Below, in pieces: positions 5,452-6,437 of a DNA stretch of 6,437 nucleotides (position 1 is the stretch's first letter; each line of letters begins with the position of its first letter). Position numbers and translations under genes: made by a program. Below the pieces are notes generated by a model that did no database searches, was not told where the DNA came from, and saw nothing but the letters and a program-made list of their open reading frames with translations. This DNA comes from an uncultured Clostridia bacterium (lineage in GTDB: Bacteria; Bacillota; Clostridia; Lachnospirales; CAMVHY01): NCBI GenBank assembly GCA_946415665.1, contig CAMKTI010000101.1, positions 1-6,437 on the forward strand, written 5' to 3'.

Positions 5452-5580
5452 CTATGTTGCCATTTTTTTATCAAACATCTTATTGAAAATATTTTCAGGT
5501 TTTGTAAAGGTTACACTTTTTAAGACGCGAGGTTTGTGCAACTGACTTATTTTTTTGCCTGTCCATAAAAATATTAACAC
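5452..5580 (-). CDS. Small minus-strand ORF, likely a gene remnant
   Basis: No family is recognised. On the minus strand the frame is open from 5640 and ends with TAG at 5454-5452. The part from the GTG at 5580 reads VLIFLWTGKKISQLHKPRV, then LKSVTFTKPENIFNKMFDKK and MAT. It is basic, non-repetitive and has gene-like composition. The upstream part (from TTG at 5640) lies inside the 15-bp hairpin at 5615-5650, so it is unlikely to be coding. The only possible ribosome binding site before the GTG is a weak GGAAAG. It may be the 3' end of a gene whose front was lost, or a chance frame. The bidirectional terminator 63 bases downstream suits a real transcript ending here. Confidence 0.3.
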   Translation of the reverse strand: MLIFLWTGKKISQLHKPRVLKSVTFTKPENIFNKMFDKKMAT

Positions 5581-5614
5581 ATCTTTACTTTCCGAAATTC
5601 CAAATAGGTCAAAA

Positions 5615-5650
5615 CAAAAGAAGCTTGAGATTAAACTCAAGCTTCTTTTG
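5615..5650 (-). terminator. Perfect 15-bp hairpin terminator of the exported-protein gene
   Basis: CAAAAGAAGCTTGAG (5615-5629) and CTCAAGCTTCTTTTG (5636-5650) are perfect inverted copies around a 6-base loop. On the minus strand the stem ends in CTTTTG followed by TTTT. It begins 46 bases past the stop of the gene at 5697-6149. The arms are unusually long for this window. Confidence 0.7.
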
Positions 5651-5696
5651 ACTCAACAAAACTGAATAGAACCTACAACGCACAACACTTACAACT

Positions 5697-6149
5697 TCAA
5701 TTAACATTATTCAGGTCTGCTCCTGGAAGGTAGAAAACGAATTTGATGCGAACCGCTCTTTTAATCTCAACCTTGTCACCATTGCCATCGTCTATTTTTT
5801 CTGTGAGATTTCCATAAACATATCCTCTCGCTTCTTTTCCAGAAGCTAATATCCTCGCATCAAATCCTACTTGCTCAAAACTCACTCCATCGGAACAATA
5901 TGGCGCTAACTTAAGCACTACATTCTCGATATTGGAAATCTTTTTATTTGTAAATATATCCTTGCAATTATAATAAATTAGTCCGTAGAAATCATAACAA
6001 TTTTTTTCTTCATCCTGCACCGTCACAACTAATGGCTGAGCCTCATCGGATTCAACTGTAGCAGCCTGAACCAAAAAAGCATTACCAAATATAAACATAA
6101 AAGCAAAAACTAAACAAAACACCGCTCTAAATTTTTTAAAACATTTCAT
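5697..6149 (-). CDS. Exported small protein of unknown function with three mature cysteines
   Basis: This is an intact 150-residue gene. Residues 1-29 form a classical Sec signal peptide: MKCFKKFR, a hydrophobic core from about residue 9 to 27, and a VQA-A cleavage site at 29/30. There is no lipobox cysteine at the cut, so it should be released to the periplasm or outside rather than lipid-anchored. The mature part of about 121 residues has Cys51, Cys62 and Cys85, an NCYDFYGLIYYNC segment, and a C-terminal half with alternating hydrophobic residues (RAVRIKFVFYLPG) suggesting beta-strands. No family is recognised. The ATG at 6149 is preceded by GGAGGA (6161-6156) at a 6-base spacing. It has a strong promoter upstream and a hairpin terminator downstream, so it is a single-gene unit. 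Its base composition looks richer in G and C than its surroundings. Two type B IS copies flank its segment. Confidence 0.85.
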   Translation of the reverse strand: MKCFKKFRAVFCLVFAFMFIFGNAFLVQAATVESDEAQPLVVTVQDEEKNCYDFYGLIYYNCKDIFTNKKISNIENVVLKLAPYCSDGVSFEQVGFDARILASGKEARGYVYGNLTEKIDDGNGDKVEIKRAVRIKFVFYLPGADLNNVN

Positions 6150-6200
6150 GATGTATCCTCCAATTTTTTATTTGATAGGCCATCACACCTACCAGAATTT

Positions 6201-6229
6201 ATGATAACACAAATTTTTTTTAATGTCAA
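6201..6229 (-). promoter_or_regulatory. Strong sigma70-type promoter of the exported-protein gene
   Basis: On the minus strand TTGACA (6229-6224, perfect) and TATCAT (6206-6201, 5 of 6) are 17 bases apart. TGT just before the -10 box gives an extended -10. Transcription would start near 6194. The leader of about 45 bases contains GGTAGG and CCTATC, which can form a 6-bp stem just upstream of the ribosome binding site. The stretch from 6230 to 6384 shows nothing else recognisable. Confidence 0.75.
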
Positions 6230-6384
6230 GAGTAAAATCAAATTAAATTTAATTTGTCGCCAATAAAATTGTGATCATATTACGAAAAAATACTTTTTTG
6301 ATACCGACATGATGCTTCTAAAACCATAAAACCCTAAAAAAACATTTTTAGATATCTCCATGTGCATTTTTTATGTCTTTCCTA

Positions 6385-6437
6385 GATAGTGTCTACATAA
6401 AAAGACTCAAAATAACTATAAACTATAAACACATAAA
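6385..6437 (+). mobile_element. Left end of a second IS type B copy, cut by the window edge
   Basis: GATAGTGTCTACATAAAAAG matches the left end at 4249, and TA precedes it (6383-6384) as at 4247-4248. The following A-rich stretch with ACTATAAA also resembles the region before the type B transposase. The element has the same orientation as the copy at 4249-5128. Its transposase lies outside the window. Confidence 0.75.

Noticed and set aside
6314..6345. Telomere-like AAAACC repeats
   Set aside because: Only two imperfect units; ordinary A-rich sequence.
1..6437. CRISPR arrays, tRNA or rRNA genes, riboswitches, origin
   Set aside because: No regularly spaced repeats, no cloverleaf or rRNA motifs and no DnaA-box cluster were seen on either strand.

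Overview
The window is AT-rich, with many poly(A) and poly(T) runs. It is dominated by decayed insertion sequences and broken genes around a few intact ones. That pattern suits a low-GC, host-associated or endosymbiont-like bacterium in an IS-driven stage of genome decay. Nothing here fixes the taxon. Intact genes use UGG for Trp and UGA as a stop, so a standard bacterial code is assumed.

Left part (1-1612): the last 53 bases of an IS5-like element (type A), a truncated multi-pass membrane protein gene (about 46-723), a strong terminator hairpin (745-788), then a second, badly decayed type A copy (about 835-1610). Bases 1613-2172 hold no convincing gene.

Middle part (2173-3728): a 5'-truncated transposase remnant of a second type (C) on the minus strand, then a plus-strand locus broken by frameshifts. 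This locus encodes an Asn/Lys-rich stretch followed by two membrane helices and a basic tail (2557-3534). Its membrane part resembles the helix pairs of the left-hand membrane protein, so the two loci may be distant relatives.

Right part (3729-6437): an intact minus-strand ybaB/EbfC gene with its own promoter and ribosome binding site; a nearly complete third IS type (B, 4249-5128) with terminal inverted repeats and flanking TA dinucleotides, whose transposase carries a nonsense codon and a frameshift; a broken gene that abuts it, disrupted by a 13-bp tandem duplication; a bidirectional terminator; a small minus-strand remnant; an intact gene for an exported cysteine-containing protein with a consensus promoter and hairpin terminator; and the left end of another type B copy running off the window.

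The genes do not form one operon or pathway. The likely functional units are ybaB, the exported-protein gene and perhaps the small membrane ORF at 3298. The most unusual pattern is that four separate reading frames are broken by apparent one-base changes inside poly(A) runs, which could mean decay, sequencing error or tolerated polymerase slippage.
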